64,000 nucleotides of DNA from Rossellomorea vietnamensis (GTDB lineage Bacteria; Bacillota; Bacilli; Bacillales; Bacillaceae_B), in contig NZ_VTEI01000014.1 of the NCBI RefSeq assembly GCF_008180415.1, positions 1 through 64,000 of the forward strand, read 5' to 3'. Under the pieces are notes generated by a model that was given only the letters and a program-made list of their open reading frames with translations, was not told the DNA's origin and did not search any database. A program made the position numbers and the translations under genes. Positions 44,925 through 53,395 of the stretch are shown piece after piece (the stretch's first letter is position 1; the number at the start of each line of letters is the position of its first letter).

Positions 44925-45361
44925 TCACTCTTATAAACCTCAATTCTTAAAATGAAAGCCAGCTTATAAAACACCCTTGCCTTCAGCCGGTAATACCTTC
45001 TTTCACTCATTCCAATTTCATTATATATTTCATAATCGAAGATCTCTTCATCCTCCAGGTATCGCTTATAGATGATTTCCCTCTCCATCTTGCTCAGCCT
45101 GTTGACTCCCCTTAGGACCCATTCGATGTGCTTACTCTTGGCGATTTCTAATTCTATACGATCCATCACAGCCTGCTCTGTTGATGAATGAAACTCATTT
45201 GAAAATGAAGGAGGAACGAGTGAATACGTAGCAGTGACTTTTGGCAATTTATCTTCTGGAACGGTTAACAAATAAAAACGGTATTTCTCCAAGGCCGACT
45301 CAACAGCTTCCTTTGTTTTATCTCTGTCTATTTCAGGAAGCATGAATAATTGTTTCCCCAT
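44912..45361 (-). CDS. ArpU-family late gene regulator
   Basis: 149 residues. The second half is a sigma-region-4-like helix-turn-helix: LSKMEREIIYKRYLEDEEIFDYEIYNEIGMSERRYYRLK. ArpU-type proteins sit before HNH/terminase genes and are thought to turn on late transcription. GGGAGGGG precedes ATG. Confidence 0.88.
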   Translation of the reverse strand: MGKQLFMLPEIDRDKTKEAVESALEKYRFYLLTVPEDKLPKVTATYSLVPPSFSNEFHSSTEQAVMDRIELEIAKSKHIEWVLRGVNRLSKMEREIIYKRYLEDEEIFDYEIYNEIGMSERRYYRLKARVFYKLAFILRIEVYKSERLP

Positions 45362-45376
45362 CTAGACCCCTCCCAT

Positions 45377-45406
45377 GGTAAAATATTCTTGTCGAGAAGT
45401 TTTACC
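45377..45406. other. Long inverted repeat upstream of arpU
   Basis: GGTAAAA...TTCT-tgtcg-AGAA...TTTTACC, directly next to the arpU ribosome site (GGGAGGGG) and upstream of the plus-strand membrane gene. Could be an operator or a leader hairpin. Confidence 0.55.
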
Positions 45407-45447
45407 ACCGGGATAACTCCTGGTCTTTTTTATTTGGATGTGAAAAT

Positions 45448-45672
45448 ATGTTTGACAATATTGATACTTCATCGCTTGACGGAATTGCTTGGGCCTTATT
45501 CTCTTTAGTTATTTTTGTTACAATCATTGCAGTTGTTCCCTTAGTAATATTAGAAAGATTGGGTATTTCTAAGAAAGTAATTAACTTCCTTGTCGGTCCA
45601 ATTATCCTTGGTGGCTTTGCTTTATGGATTTATGGGATGTTTTATTTGGATTTACAAAGATTATTTATTTAA
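45448..45672 (+). CDS. Small two-helix membrane protein (cargo)
   Basis: 74 residues with helices near 14-36 and 46-68. It lies opposite to its neighbours and ends at a terminator. The ribosome site is weak (GGATGTG). Likely real because of its own terminator and membrane pattern; function unknown. Confidence 0.5.
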   Translation: MFDNIDTSSLDGIAWALFSLVIFVTIIAVVPLVILERLGISKKVINFLVGPIILGGFALWIYGMFYLDLQRLFI

Positions 45673-45682
45673 TTAACTCCTG

Positions 45683-45705
45683 CCAGGACAAATCCTGGCT
45701 TTTTA
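45683..45705 (+). terminator. Terminator after small membrane gene
   Basis: CCAGGA and TCCTGG around CAAA, then CTTTTTAA on the plus strand. Confidence 0.8.
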
Positions 45706-47169
45706 ATTTGCAACAGATATATTATATCTAGATTTACCGTAACAGTATTCGGGTAAGTTGGCTCTCGTTAGTGCATAAGCAAATGGAGGAGGAACTGAGT
45801 TTCCACATCTAGCGACCTGCGCTGTCTTTGGATAAGGATCCCCTTTATAATCCCGATCAATAATATATGTCCCCGGAAAACCATTTCCGTTATAAAGCTC
45901 CCTAGGTTGGAGCATCCTCATGCCTATGTCCGTAATTTGATAATTTTCGCCGTTCACAGTTATTAAAGCGAATTTATTGCCGCCGGCAGTAATGGTATGC
46001 AAGGGTTCACTTAATCTGTGCCCAATATTTGTTCCGTAATATTTCATCATAAAGGCTGTTACAAGACCAAACCGATCTTTGGTAGGTATGGTGTGAATAG
46101 GTTCATTTAACCCCTGTCCTACACCTTGTCCATAGTATTTGGTAAGGAATGCTGTCACTAGGGCATGATGATCTACAGCTGTAATGGTATGCAAAGGATT
46201 TTCTAAACTAATTCCTGCTCCAGTGTAATTTCCTCCATAGTGCTTAGCGAGGAAGGCTGTAACCAGTCCAAAACGATTCGCTGTAGGAATAGTTGCAATT
46301 GGTTCATACAGGCTGCTTCCCCTAGTCTCTTTTCCCTGGTGAGTATAGTAGTGCTGGATAAAATGAGCTTTATCATCAACTACATATGGATTCTCAGCTT
46401 CAATAACAAACTTCTGGATACCTCTACTTATCCGGAGTAAGGTATTTTCAGCTAACGGTTTCTTTCTGGCGAATATTGAAGGTGCTTCTATGCTCCAATC
46501 AATTATTTCAGCAGCAGTTCTCCAGGGCTTAATCTTTCCTGCCTGTACTTGAATACTAGTTGGATCACCATGCGATGGGTCTGGCCAGACAATAGGCTTT
46601 TCATCACAGCGAGCAACCATGAAAAACCTTTTTCTTGTCGTAGGAGCCCCATAATCACATGCGCTCATCTCTTTGAACTCTACCTGGTACCCAAGCGATG
46701 TCAGTGCTTTAACAAAGGATTTAAACGTTTTCCCCTTCTGAGTTTCATCAGGATAACCTCCATCATTCAATGGGCCCCAAGTTTTAAACTCTTCCACATT
46801 CTCCAGCATGATTACCCTCGGCCGGACCGCGATTGCCCACTTAACGGCTATCCAAGCCAGTCCTCTGATTTTCTTCTCAACCGGCTTCCCGCCCTTTGCC
46901 TTGGAGAAATGTTTACAGTCCGGGGAAAACCAGGCAAGACCAACTTTTCTTCCTTTGACAGCCTTCACTGGATCAACGTCCCACACTGATTCGCAATAAT
47001 GCTCAGTATCAGGATGGTTAGCTTTGTGCATTGCTATAGCAGCTGGGTCATGATTAATTGCTATGTCCACCGATAATCCGGTTGCCATTTCAATACCTGT
47101 ACTGGCCCCGCCACCGCCAGCAAAATTGTCTACGATTATTTCTCTAAATAAATCTAATTGATGTATCAA
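45703..47169 (-). CDS. C5 cytosine DNA methyltransferase with repeated target region
   Basis: 488 residues. Motif I is DNFAGGGGASTGIE near residue 13; motif IV is SPDCKHFSKAKGG, where the catalytic Cys follows Asp instead of the usual Pro; motif VI is MLENVEEF; motifs IX-X are near the C terminus (QVARCGNSVPPPFAYAL). Between about residues 265 and 395 a 35-residue unit, LVTAFLxKxYG ... LxEPLHTI, occurs about four times. No restriction enzyme gene is next to it, so it is an orphan enzyme that probably protects phage DNA. Confidence 0.9.
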   Translation of the reverse strand: MIHQLDLFREIIVDNFAGGGGASTGIEMATGLSVDIAINHDPAAIAMHKANHPDTEHYCESVWDVDPVKAVKGRKVGLAWFSPDCKHFSKAKGGKPVEKKIRGLAWIAVKWAIAVRPRVIMLENVEEFKTWGPLNDGGYPDETQKGKTFKSFVKALTSLGYQVEFKEMSACDYGAPTTRKRFFMVARCDEKPIVWPDPSHGDPTSIQVQAGKIKPWRTAAEIIDWSIEAPSIFARKKPLAENTLLRISRGIQKFVIEAENPYVVDDKAHFIQHYYTHQGKETRGSSLYEPIATIPTANRFGLVTAFLAKHYGGNYTGAGISLENPLHTITAVDHHALVTAFLTKYYGQGVGQGLNEPIHTIPTKDRFGLVTAFMMKYYGTNIGHRLSEPLHTITAGGNKFALITVNGENYQITDIGMRMLQPRELYNGNGFPGTYIIDRDYKGDPYPKTAQVARCGNSVPPPFAYALTRANLPEYCYGKSRYNISVAN

Positions 47170-47217
47170 ATTCTCACCTCAGCAATTGTAATTCTTTAAA
47201 AAATTTCAAAAAATGCA

Positions 47218-47246
47218 TTGACAACCTTATGGTAAACAGCTTACAT
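47218..47246 (+). promoter_or_regulatory. Probable sigma-A promoter
   Basis: TTGACA (47218-47223), 17 bases, then TTACAT. It drives the 73-residue plus-strand gene. Confidence 0.6.
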
Positions 47247-47277
47247 TCCTGTTAGTAATTAGAAAGGAGGACGTATT

Positions 47278-47499
47278 ATGTCAATTTCGAATTGGTTAAC
47301 TAATGGTAAAGTTTCTTTCGCTGTTGTTCAGGTAAACTCTAGAGATATTCTAGTGTGTACTAGCAATGTTGGTGCGCATAGAGTAATCTTTGTTGAAGAT
47401 GCATTAACAGGTAAAAGAGTTTTCGGTCCAGCGAGCCAACATCATCCATCAGGTGAAGATATCGACAAACTTGTGCTTGAACTTGTGAAAGAACTGTAA
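47278..47499 (+). CDS. Small single-gene cargo protein
   Basis: 73 residues, MSISNWLTNGKVSFAVVQVN, mostly beta by pattern, soluble. AGAAAGGAGG and its own promoter and terminator make it an independently expressed gene within the leftward early region. No family recognised; lysogenic or early anti-host roles are guesses. Confidence 0.6.
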   Translation: MSISNWLTNGKVSFAVVQVNSRDILVCTSNVGAHRVIFVEDALTGKRVFGPASQHHPSGEDIDKLVLELVKEL

Positions 47500-47501
47500 T
47501 C

Positions 47502-47534
47502 TAAAGGGGATATGTATGTATCCCCCTTCTTATT
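47502..47534 (+). terminator. Terminator after small cargo gene
   Basis: AAGGGGATA and TATCCCCCTT stem then T-rich run. Confidence 0.8.
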
Positions 47535-47606
47535 TAACAATGAGCTTCTATATTTGTTAGTTTCACAGAGTTGTAAGTTGCCATTACTATCAACTCCTAT
47601 CTAGAA

Positions 47607-47945
47607 TTAATTGCCTATAAACTTTATATCTTCTTCTCTTACGCGATTTAGACCAGCCATGTTTGTTGCGACCAAGTAGACAGTCTGATAAATTGTGTCT
47701 GTACAAACCCAATTAAACTCGCTTGTATAAGTGTTCTCTTCGTACGATAAATAACTAGTCTTACCGATTAATCTTTTACCGACAATCATTCCTGTCATTT
47801 CGTTATGCTCAATAGCTTTATATTTATGGTGTTGATAATCCACAATTTCATCATCTTCTAATAACTTTTCTAAGTTCGGACCTTCATTTTTTATCAAGTG
47901 TTTAGAGAACTTCACCTTGTCACCTAACTCATATATAATTTTCAT
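47607..47945 (-). CDS. Hypothetical phage protein
   Basis: 112 residues; MKIIYELGDKVKFSKHLIK suggests a small beta-barrel start as in KOW/SH3-like folds. It overlaps its upstream neighbour. No function assigned. Confidence 0.6.
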   Translation of the reverse strand: MKIIYELGDKVKFSKHLIKNEGPNLEKLLEDDEIVDYQHHKYKAIEHNEMTGMIVGKRLIGKTSYLSYEENTYTSEFNWVCTDTIYQTVYLVATNMAGLNRVREEDIKFIGN

Positions 47946-48070
47946 TTATTTCCCTCCTTTATTAAGCTCTTGAAAGTCCTACCGAACAACCTCTCATATT
48001 TTTCAAGAGCCTCCGGAACCGAATAGATACAATCCCTGATTAGTTCCAGAAGGTTCAGCTCCACTTTCAC
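47942..48070 (-). CDS. Small hypothetical protein (42 residues)
   Basis: Starts at GTG 48070 overlapping the previous stop (GTGA); sequence VKVELNLLELIRDCIYSVPE. A longer frame exists but lies in the previous gene. Moderate support from overlaps on both sides. Confidence 0.45.
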   Translation of the reverse strand: MKVELNLLELIRDCIYSVPEALEKYERLFGRTFKSLIKEGNK

Positions 48071-48255
48071 CCTAGCCACTGACCAACGATAAAGGCTGCC
48101 AGGGCCACCGAGGCCAGCTTCCATCCAAAACGAGCAAAATCAGCTTTTTCATATTTGAGCTTCAGCATATCTCGTTCCTTTTGAGCTCTCTGAAGTTGTA
48201 ATTGGGCAAAGGTGCTTGAATGTTCCTGGTAAGCTTTTATCTTTTCATCCATCAT
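48067..48255 (-). CDS. Small coiled-coil protein with C-terminal membrane helix
   Basis: 62 residues: charged helix (QLQRAQKERDMLKLKYEKAD) and WKLASVALAAFIVGQWLG as anchor. GGGGTGG before the start. Confidence 0.55.
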   Translation of the reverse strand: MMDEKIKAYQEHSSTFAQLQLQRAQKERDMLKLKYEKADFARFGWKLASVALAAFIVGQWLG

Positions 48256-48308
48256 TTCCACCCCTATTTAAGGAGAAAGCAGTGTCGCAACACTGCCCTC
48301 TCAATCTA

Positions 48309-48653
48309 TTAGTGAACTTCCTTTTCATCGTCTTCATCATTACTTTGCTGCCCATCCGATACCTCGACATTGCCCTGGCCGTCCACAGAATACTCAATGC
48401 CATTATGATCGTCTATGCTCATTTGTCCTTCCGGTACGTTGTCATCTTTCGGACGGCTTTCCATTACTTCTTTTGGAGTTTGATAAGCATAAGTTAAATC
48501 GATTAAGAAATATTGACCGTACTTGTTATATTTCTCAGTGATTTTATGCATTTGTAGATTGTCGTTTTCTTTAGCAGCTGAAATGATTTCTTCTGCTTCT
48601 TCGCGAGTATCTGCATAATGTTGCTCTTTTTGGTTAAGTTGTACTTTTGACAT
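48309..48653 (-). CDS. Acidic-tailed early phage protein
   Basis: 114 residues, AGGAGG before ATG 48653. The first 80 residues are helical and mixed; the end is very acidic (NDEDDEKEVH). Unknown role; DNA mimicry is possible but not supported further. Confidence 0.55.
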   Translation of the reverse strand: MSKVQLNQKEQHYADTREEAEEIISAAKENDNLQMHKITEKYNKYGQYFLIDLTYAYQTPKEVMESRPKDDNVPEGQMSIDDHNGIEYSVDGQGNVEVSDGQQSNDEDDEKEVH

Positions 48654-48834
48654 TTTGGTTCCTCCTAGCTTTTTCGTTTTCATAAACCTGTTCTGACTCA
48701 GTTAAATTCAATTCATATAATTGTGATCCATCTGGTGTTTTGAAGTAGCCCATCTTTAGCAGCTCACTTTTATAAAAATCCTTTTTGGCTTCGACACCTT
48801 TTCTTAACTGTCCAAAGGGGATTTTGCTAATCAT
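48634..48834 (-). CDS. FbpA-like (Fur-regulated basic protein family)
   Basis: 66 residues: LRKGVEAKKDFYKSELLKMG then YKTPDGSQLYELNLTE-type pattern, as in B. subtilis FbpA, a small basic protein tied to the iron-sparing response. Ribosome site GGAGGG. In a phage operon its control by Fur is doubtful. Confidence 0.7.
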   Translation of the reverse strand: MISKIPFGQLRKGVEAKKDFYKSELLKMGYFKTPDGSQLYELNLTESEQVYENEKARRNQNVKSTT

Positions 48835-49370
48835 ATTAACCCTCCTTTCAGACACTCTCTGGCCGCATACAGCAAATGATGATATATGTAGTTTCCTGTT
48901 GTATTTGCTGATATAAAAACAGTTGAAAAATTATACCGTGCTTCAAATGTTTTCAAGCTGCCGAGTAATGATTCAGGCTTGTATCTACTTCGGTATTCAC
49001 CTTTTAAGATTTTCTGGTAACCCTCCAGGTCTTCCACAATCAGAACGAATGGGGATCTGGACGCTCTGATTAATTCATTTTCAAATCTAGTCCGGTCCTT
49101 AATCGATTCAACCAGCTCGTCTACCCCGTTTTTTCTCTCGACAAGAGAGTTAAGGAATATATCACGGTTAAGTCCTAATTCGGGATTAGCCGGGATCAAG
49201 GCGGAATAATCTCCTGTCTTCATCGTTCTGATGCGATACTGAACTTCTTTCTTCCGGAAGTAGTCAAGCACATGTTGGTTTTTCTGCTCCCTGGTATCCA
49301 CAGTTATTATCAAACTATCCAGGAGAGTTTTAAGCTCTTTATCTGTGAATCTATAATTTAGGCTGTTCAT
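48831..49370 (-). CDS. ERCC4-type nuclease
   Basis: 179 residues. Catalytic core: TVDTREQKNQ, GDYSAL and LVERKNGVDELVESI (GDxn ERKx3D). ERCC4 nucleases cut branched DNA; phage versions act in recombination or replication. ATG 49370 follows GGAG; an upstream extension falls in the YopX gene. Confidence 0.9.
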   Translation of the reverse strand: MNSLNYRFTDKELKTLLDSLIITVDTREQKNQHVLDYFRKKEVQYRIRTMKTGDYSALIPANPELGLNRDIFLNSLVERKNGVDELVESIKDRTRFENELIRASRSPFVLIVEDLEGYQKILKGEYRSRYKPESLLGSLKTFEARYNFSTVFISANTTGNYIYHHLLYAARECLKGGLI

Positions 49371-49371
49371 T

Positions 49372-49770
49372 TTATTGCTCCAATAGTTCTGGATTTTCGT
49401 AGATATTACCGACAACTTCAAAGTTTGTTCCGCTTAAATCAAATCCTAAGCATCGACCACCATAAGAATAAGGGTTATCACTCCATCTAATGGTGAATTG
49501 CCTGTAGCTCCATCCATTTACATCCTTAAAGTGACTTATAACAATATCCCCTTCATAAATTTCCTTGCCGTTTTTATCCTTTAATCCCGTGTACTCCCGA
49601 AATTTCACTTCTGACATTTTGAAGCCGGTATGCACGCCTTTGTTTTCTCCGTTCAAGAAATACCCTCTGCCATGATCAACATAATTTCCGAAAGTGTCTT
49701 TCATGAAGCTCATTTTCGTAACTTGTAACATCGTGTGTCCTATCCAAACTTGATACTTAATCTCTTTCAC
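49372..49770 (-). CDS. YopX family protein
   Basis: 132 residues. EYTGLKDKNGKEIYEGDIV is the YopX signature; a second beta domain follows and ends VVGNIYENPELL. Found widely in phages of Firmicutes; role unknown. GTG start overlaps the gene before. Confidence 0.92.
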   Translation of the reverse strand: MKEIKYQVWIGHTMLQVTKMSFMKDTFGNYVDHGRGYFLNGENKGVHTGFKMSEVKFREYTGLKDKNGKEIYEGDIVISHFKDVNGWSYRQFTIRWSDNPYSYGGRCLGFDLSGTNFEVVGNIYENPELLEQ

Positions 49771-50204
49771 TCCATCACAGCTCCTTTCTTAAAGAAATGC
49801 ATTGCCCGGTCATATATCTGTTTTGATAATTCAACGGTTTTTTCATTTTCAAAGTTACAAATATGAACACTGTAGGACCAGCCGTTATCATAAAGTTCCC
49901 TCCAAAGAATAAGAAGTAATTCAAGTGCTTTTATATCCTGCTGCAGCCACTTATTAATCTTGGAATCTACCGGACAGCCTTTATGGTAAAAATCAATGAT
50001 TTTATCAATGGTCTGTCTAACTGAATGCTCTTTATCTGAGTAGGAGCCTTTTAGATATTTGATTATCCTGTTCTTATATTCTTTAATTAAGCCAATCACT
50101 TCTGGAGGTACTTTCTCTGGTTGCTCAATGAATAGATCCTCACCATCCAGAACAAGTTTGGCTCCCATTGACTCAACATCTGAACACATTTGTTTAGGAT
50201 GCAT
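49767..50204 (-). CDS. Protein with TubC-like N-terminal docking domain
   Basis: 145 residues. The first 50 (GAKLVLDGEDLFIEQPEKVP then a helix) look like the TubC N-terminal domain often found in phage replication modules. It follows the origin-like region. Confidence 0.6.
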   Translation of the reverse strand: MHPKQMCSDVESMGAKLVLDGEDLFIEQPEKVPPEVIGLIKEYKNRIIKYLKGSYSDKEHSVRQTIDKIIDFYHKGCPVDSKINKWLQQDIKALELLLILWRELYDNGWSYSVHICNFENEKTVELSKQIYDRAMHFFKKGAVME

Positions 50205-50221
50205 TTAACCACCTCTACAAT

Positions 50222-50505
50222 TTTGGGTTAATGGGGTTAATGGCGAAATTTTCTCGTTAACCCTTCAAAACGTTGATATATCAAGGTTTATCCCCCTAAA
50301 TGGGTTAATGGGTTAACGAGGGTTATCTATTTTGGTATTAGAGCCTTATATATATATTATTTTTTTATTTATTTATTTATTTTTCGTGGGAATGGTTATA
50401 GAAAACCATTAACCCTCATTAACCCACCCTCTATAAACCCTTTCATATCAATGGTTAAAGTGGGTTAATAACACTTCACTCCCGTTAACCCTTCATTAAC
50501 CCTTA
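50222..50505. other. Iteron cluster, probable phage replication origin
   Basis: At least ten copies of GGGTTAAY or its complement: forward at 50225, 50234, 50302, 50310 and 50462; reverse near 50255, 50407, 50417, 50483 and 50494. A very AT-rich stretch (TATATATATATTATTTTTTT, then TTTATTTATTTATT) lies at 50348-50382 between the two groups. It is directly downstream of the primase-helicase gene. This layout is that of an origin with binding sites and an unwinding element. Confidence 0.7.
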
Positions 50506-52890
50506 TAGCTTTTTCCTTGAAATCGGTGTTACTTTCTCCTCTTCTTCACCCTTGGAGAATAAGTTAGTTCCATATTGGTTCAATGTAATGCCATGGAAGT
50601 ACACTCTGTTTTTAGCACCGTTTTCCTTTTTGAACCCTCTCACTTCCAGCTGTCGATAAAACACTCGGTTTTTTAATTCCAATTCACTGTTCTGGTAACA
50701 CCATTTTGTGTAATTTTCATAAAGTGTCTTGGCTTCAATTTTTGCTTCTGGATGAAGAGTGCAATTCTCATCAATGAATGGTCCGAGAATATCCATATCT
50801 TGACGGTAACTATCGGTTGCTTCCTTAACAGCTTGAGGATCCCTCATTCCCTCACCCTGCCACATCAAGCACCCCTCAACAGCCCAGCGAAGAATACCTG
50901 GCATTTCTTTTTTTAATTTCTCCGGAAGATCCGCGTCAATCTTTTCTTCTGGAATGGTAACTGTAAATGGAATCAGTTTGATTCTTCGCCAAATCCCATT
51001 GTCGCCACCTTTTACAATTGGCTTATGGTTTGTTGTAAAGAAAACCTTAAATTCAGGTGTAAACTCAAAGTATTCTTGTCTAAGGAAACGGGCCGACATT
51101 TTTTCTCCACCGGTTATCTGTTTGACAAGCGCTTCAGACAACTGCTGCCCTTCCTCACTCTCTACAGCTGATACAAAACGTGCCCCGTCCAATCTGGCCA
51201 CATCATTGTTTATCCCAGAGTCATTTTTCTTCTTAAGAAAAGTGTCACTGTTGGTTTGCTTTGCGTAATCTCCCATTAAGTCCTGAATTACATTAATGAA
51301 AGTTGATTTACCATTCCGGCCATTTCCGAAGAGGAAGAACATTATTTGCTCCTTTGTTACCCCTGTCAGTGAATACCCGATAGCTTTCTGGAGATATGTG
51401 ATTAATTCTTTATCCGGCTTGCCTGCTGGAGTTAAAAATATACTTTCCAAGAAAGCAATCCAGTTCGGACATTTGGAATTTTTCTTATATTCAATTGGAG
51501 AAATCTTTGTGAGTAAAAGTTCACGATCATGTTGCTGAAGCTCTCCAGTTTGCAAGTCAATAATTCCGTTATCACAGTTAAAAAGAAAACTATGTGCATC
51601 GAAGTCTTTTTTTCTCACAGACACCATAGGCCGGGCATCCAGTATGCTGTTAATCCGTATTGCCCGTTTCTCGCATTTCTTGGCCCAATCGTTCAACAAT
51701 TTGGATCTATATTTATCTTCTTCAGCTTTTGCCTCTGCATAAAGGCCGCGTAATGTTTTAGCAGCTAAAGCTTCAATTTTACGTTTGCTGTCTTCTTGCC
51801 ATTGCTTACCGTTCCAGATCAGCCACTCGAGTTCGTTACAATATTTAAGATCTTCACCATGGTAGTAAACAATCCTCTCGGCGTTCCCTAACTCAGTAAG
51901 GTGAAAGCTTGGTGCCTTATCAATGATTTCCTCAGTATCTTCAATTTCGGAATCACCATCAGAAATGTATATCTCATACTTTTTTTCTTCTGGAGGTTCA
52001 TAGTCGGCAATGGTTGATGGTGTTGAGACAATGGCTGTGTCGATTGTCATTTCTCCATATGTTCTTCCATCAGATGAATGCGGTCGGTCCCACTTCTCTC
52101 TTAACAGTGAGGACTCCCGGAACATCGAATCCATTTTGGCAGCATCCTTATCTGTCCAGAATGCCAAGTGATTACAAAGTGCCATGTCAGTTGCAGAGTG
52201 ATCATTGTTTATCAATACACCCTGGAACAAGTCTTTTATGTTACCTCCGTTTTTGCTGTTGAACATTCTTTCCCAAAGTTGAGAGTTTGAAAGGCTGCTA
52301 ATATCTTCACGATCACTAACTGGGTTTGATTTAGGTTTTGACTCTGGTTTAGGTTTTTCCTTAAGGTGCTTATCAAATAATTCCCTAAGCTCCTCTGTCC
52401 TCTCCTCAATCTTCCCAGCGCCCAGGCTATTCCCGGTAAAGGTGAAGTATCTCCCATGCCTATAAACTTCAAGTCCAATTGATGGATTCTTCCGCCCGGT
52501 TCCAGGCCCTTTGAGAGGAAGCTTACCTTTGGTGATGATGTGTATTCCTTCACCACTTGGGGAATATTCCGTATAGCTTTGAACTATTTCTATAACGTCC
52601 TCAGCCAATTCAGTAAGAGCACCTTCATTAACGCAATGGTCAACATCTATTCCGATAAATGGGTCATCCTTTGAGAACATAAAGCCTATTCCGTCATACC
52701 CGCCTTTTTCAAAAAACTTAATGATGGTAGGGAATGTCGACCAGCTGCGCTTATCATTCGACCGGGCCATCTCCCCATTTATTTGGTATGGCACCTTTGT
52801 AGGTTTGCCATCACGTCTTTCAGACCGCCACAGGATCCAATGAGGAGTGTTTTTTAATTCAGTTGGTATGTTGTGAAATTGGTGCGTCAT
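50503..52890 (-). CDS. Primase-helicase (P4/D5 type)
   Basis: 795 residues. N-terminal primase-polymerase domain (about 1-170) with GIDVDHC as metal-binding DxD and SPSGEGIHI; a middle D5_N region; then a superfamily 3 helicase with Walker A FLFGNGRNGKSTF near residue 517 and a conserved SAVESEEG. Single-protein initiator-type replication enzyme. Iterons adjoin its stop codon. Confidence 0.95.
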   Translation of the reverse strand: MTHQFHNIPTELKNTPHWILWRSERRDGKPTKVPYQINGEMARSNDKRSWSTFPTIIKFFEKGGYDGIGFMFSKDDPFIGIDVDHCVNEGALTELAEDVIEIVQSYTEYSPSGEGIHIITKGKLPLKGPGTGRKNPSIGLEVYRHGRYFTFTGNSLGAGKIEERTEELRELFDKHLKEKPKPESKPKSNPVSDREDISSLSNSQLWERMFNSKNGGNIKDLFQGVLINNDHSATDMALCNHLAFWTDKDAAKMDSMFRESSLLREKWDRPHSSDGRTYGEMTIDTAIVSTPSTIADYEPPEEKKYEIYISDGDSEIEDTEEIIDKAPSFHLTELGNAERIVYYHGEDLKYCNELEWLIWNGKQWQEDSKRKIEALAAKTLRGLYAEAKAEEDKYRSKLLNDWAKKCEKRAIRINSILDARPMVSVRKKDFDAHSFLFNCDNGIIDLQTGELQQHDRELLLTKISPIEYKKNSKCPNWIAFLESIFLTPAGKPDKELITYLQKAIGYSLTGVTKEQIMFFLFGNGRNGKSTFINVIQDLMGDYAKQTNSDTFLKKKNDSGINNDVARLDGARFVSAVESEEGQQLSEALVKQITGGEKMSARFLRQEYFEFTPEFKVFFTTNHKPIVKGGDNGIWRRIKLIPFTVTIPEEKIDADLPEKLKKEMPGILRWAVEGCLMWQGEGMRDPQAVKEATDSYRQDMDILGPFIDENCTLHPEAKIEAKTLYENYTKWCYQNSELELKNRVFYRQLEVRGFKKENGAKNRVYFHGITLNQYGTNLFSKGEEEEKVTPISRKKL

Positions 52891-52908
52891 TTAATTACTC
52901 CCTTTTTA

Positions 52909-52937
52909 GAAAGGGAGCCTTTATAGCTCCCTCCTAT
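52909..52937 (-). terminator. Hairpin between DUF669 and primase genes
   Basis: AGGGAGC and GCTCCCT arms; T run is weak, so it may process or tune the message instead of ending it. Confidence 0.45.
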
Positions 52938-52960
52938 TCATTGAATCTATTAAGTATTTT

Positions 52961-53395
52961 TTAGAATGGAATGTCATCATCATTTATGGTTACTCCAGTG
53001 GACGGCGCAGTGATTTCTGAGACCTTAAATCCTTTTACCTCAGGGTATTTTTTACCGTTATACTCACGCTCTCCCACAACTACCCGTAGATGCTTATTCA
53101 GGAAATTTTCTGCCCATTCTTTGAAAGAAGAAAACTGTTTTCCATCCGGGAACTGCGCTGCCTTTGATGCTTGCTGGAATCTCCACATAGCATTATCTGT
53201 AACTGTGAAGTTATCGAATAAGATTTTTTGTCCCTGGGATGGTTGGTCATAATCAGATCTGATTTCATAATCCACAACTACACGATTGTTACCGGATTCT
53301 GCTTTCTTCAATTCGTAATTTACAACGGTAACTTCGTACTCACCTGGCTTAACGATTTCAAATGAATCTCCTTGACTGTGATCTACTTTAAACAT
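52961..53395 (-). CDS. DUF669 protein with SSB-like tail
   Basis: 144 residues, an OB-like beta pattern. The C terminus is NDDDIPF, matching the end of bacterial SSB proteins that recruits repair partners. Lies beside a Sak4-like ATPase, so it most likely binds single-stranded DNA in phage recombination. Confidence 0.88.
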   Translation of the reverse strand: MFKVDHSQGDSFEIVKPGEYEVTVVNYELKKAESGNNRVVVDYEIRSDYDQPSQGQKILFDNFTVTDNAMWRFQQASKAAQFPDGKQFSSFKEWAENFLNKHLRVVVGEREYNGKKYPEVKGFKVSEITAPSTGVTINDDDIPF

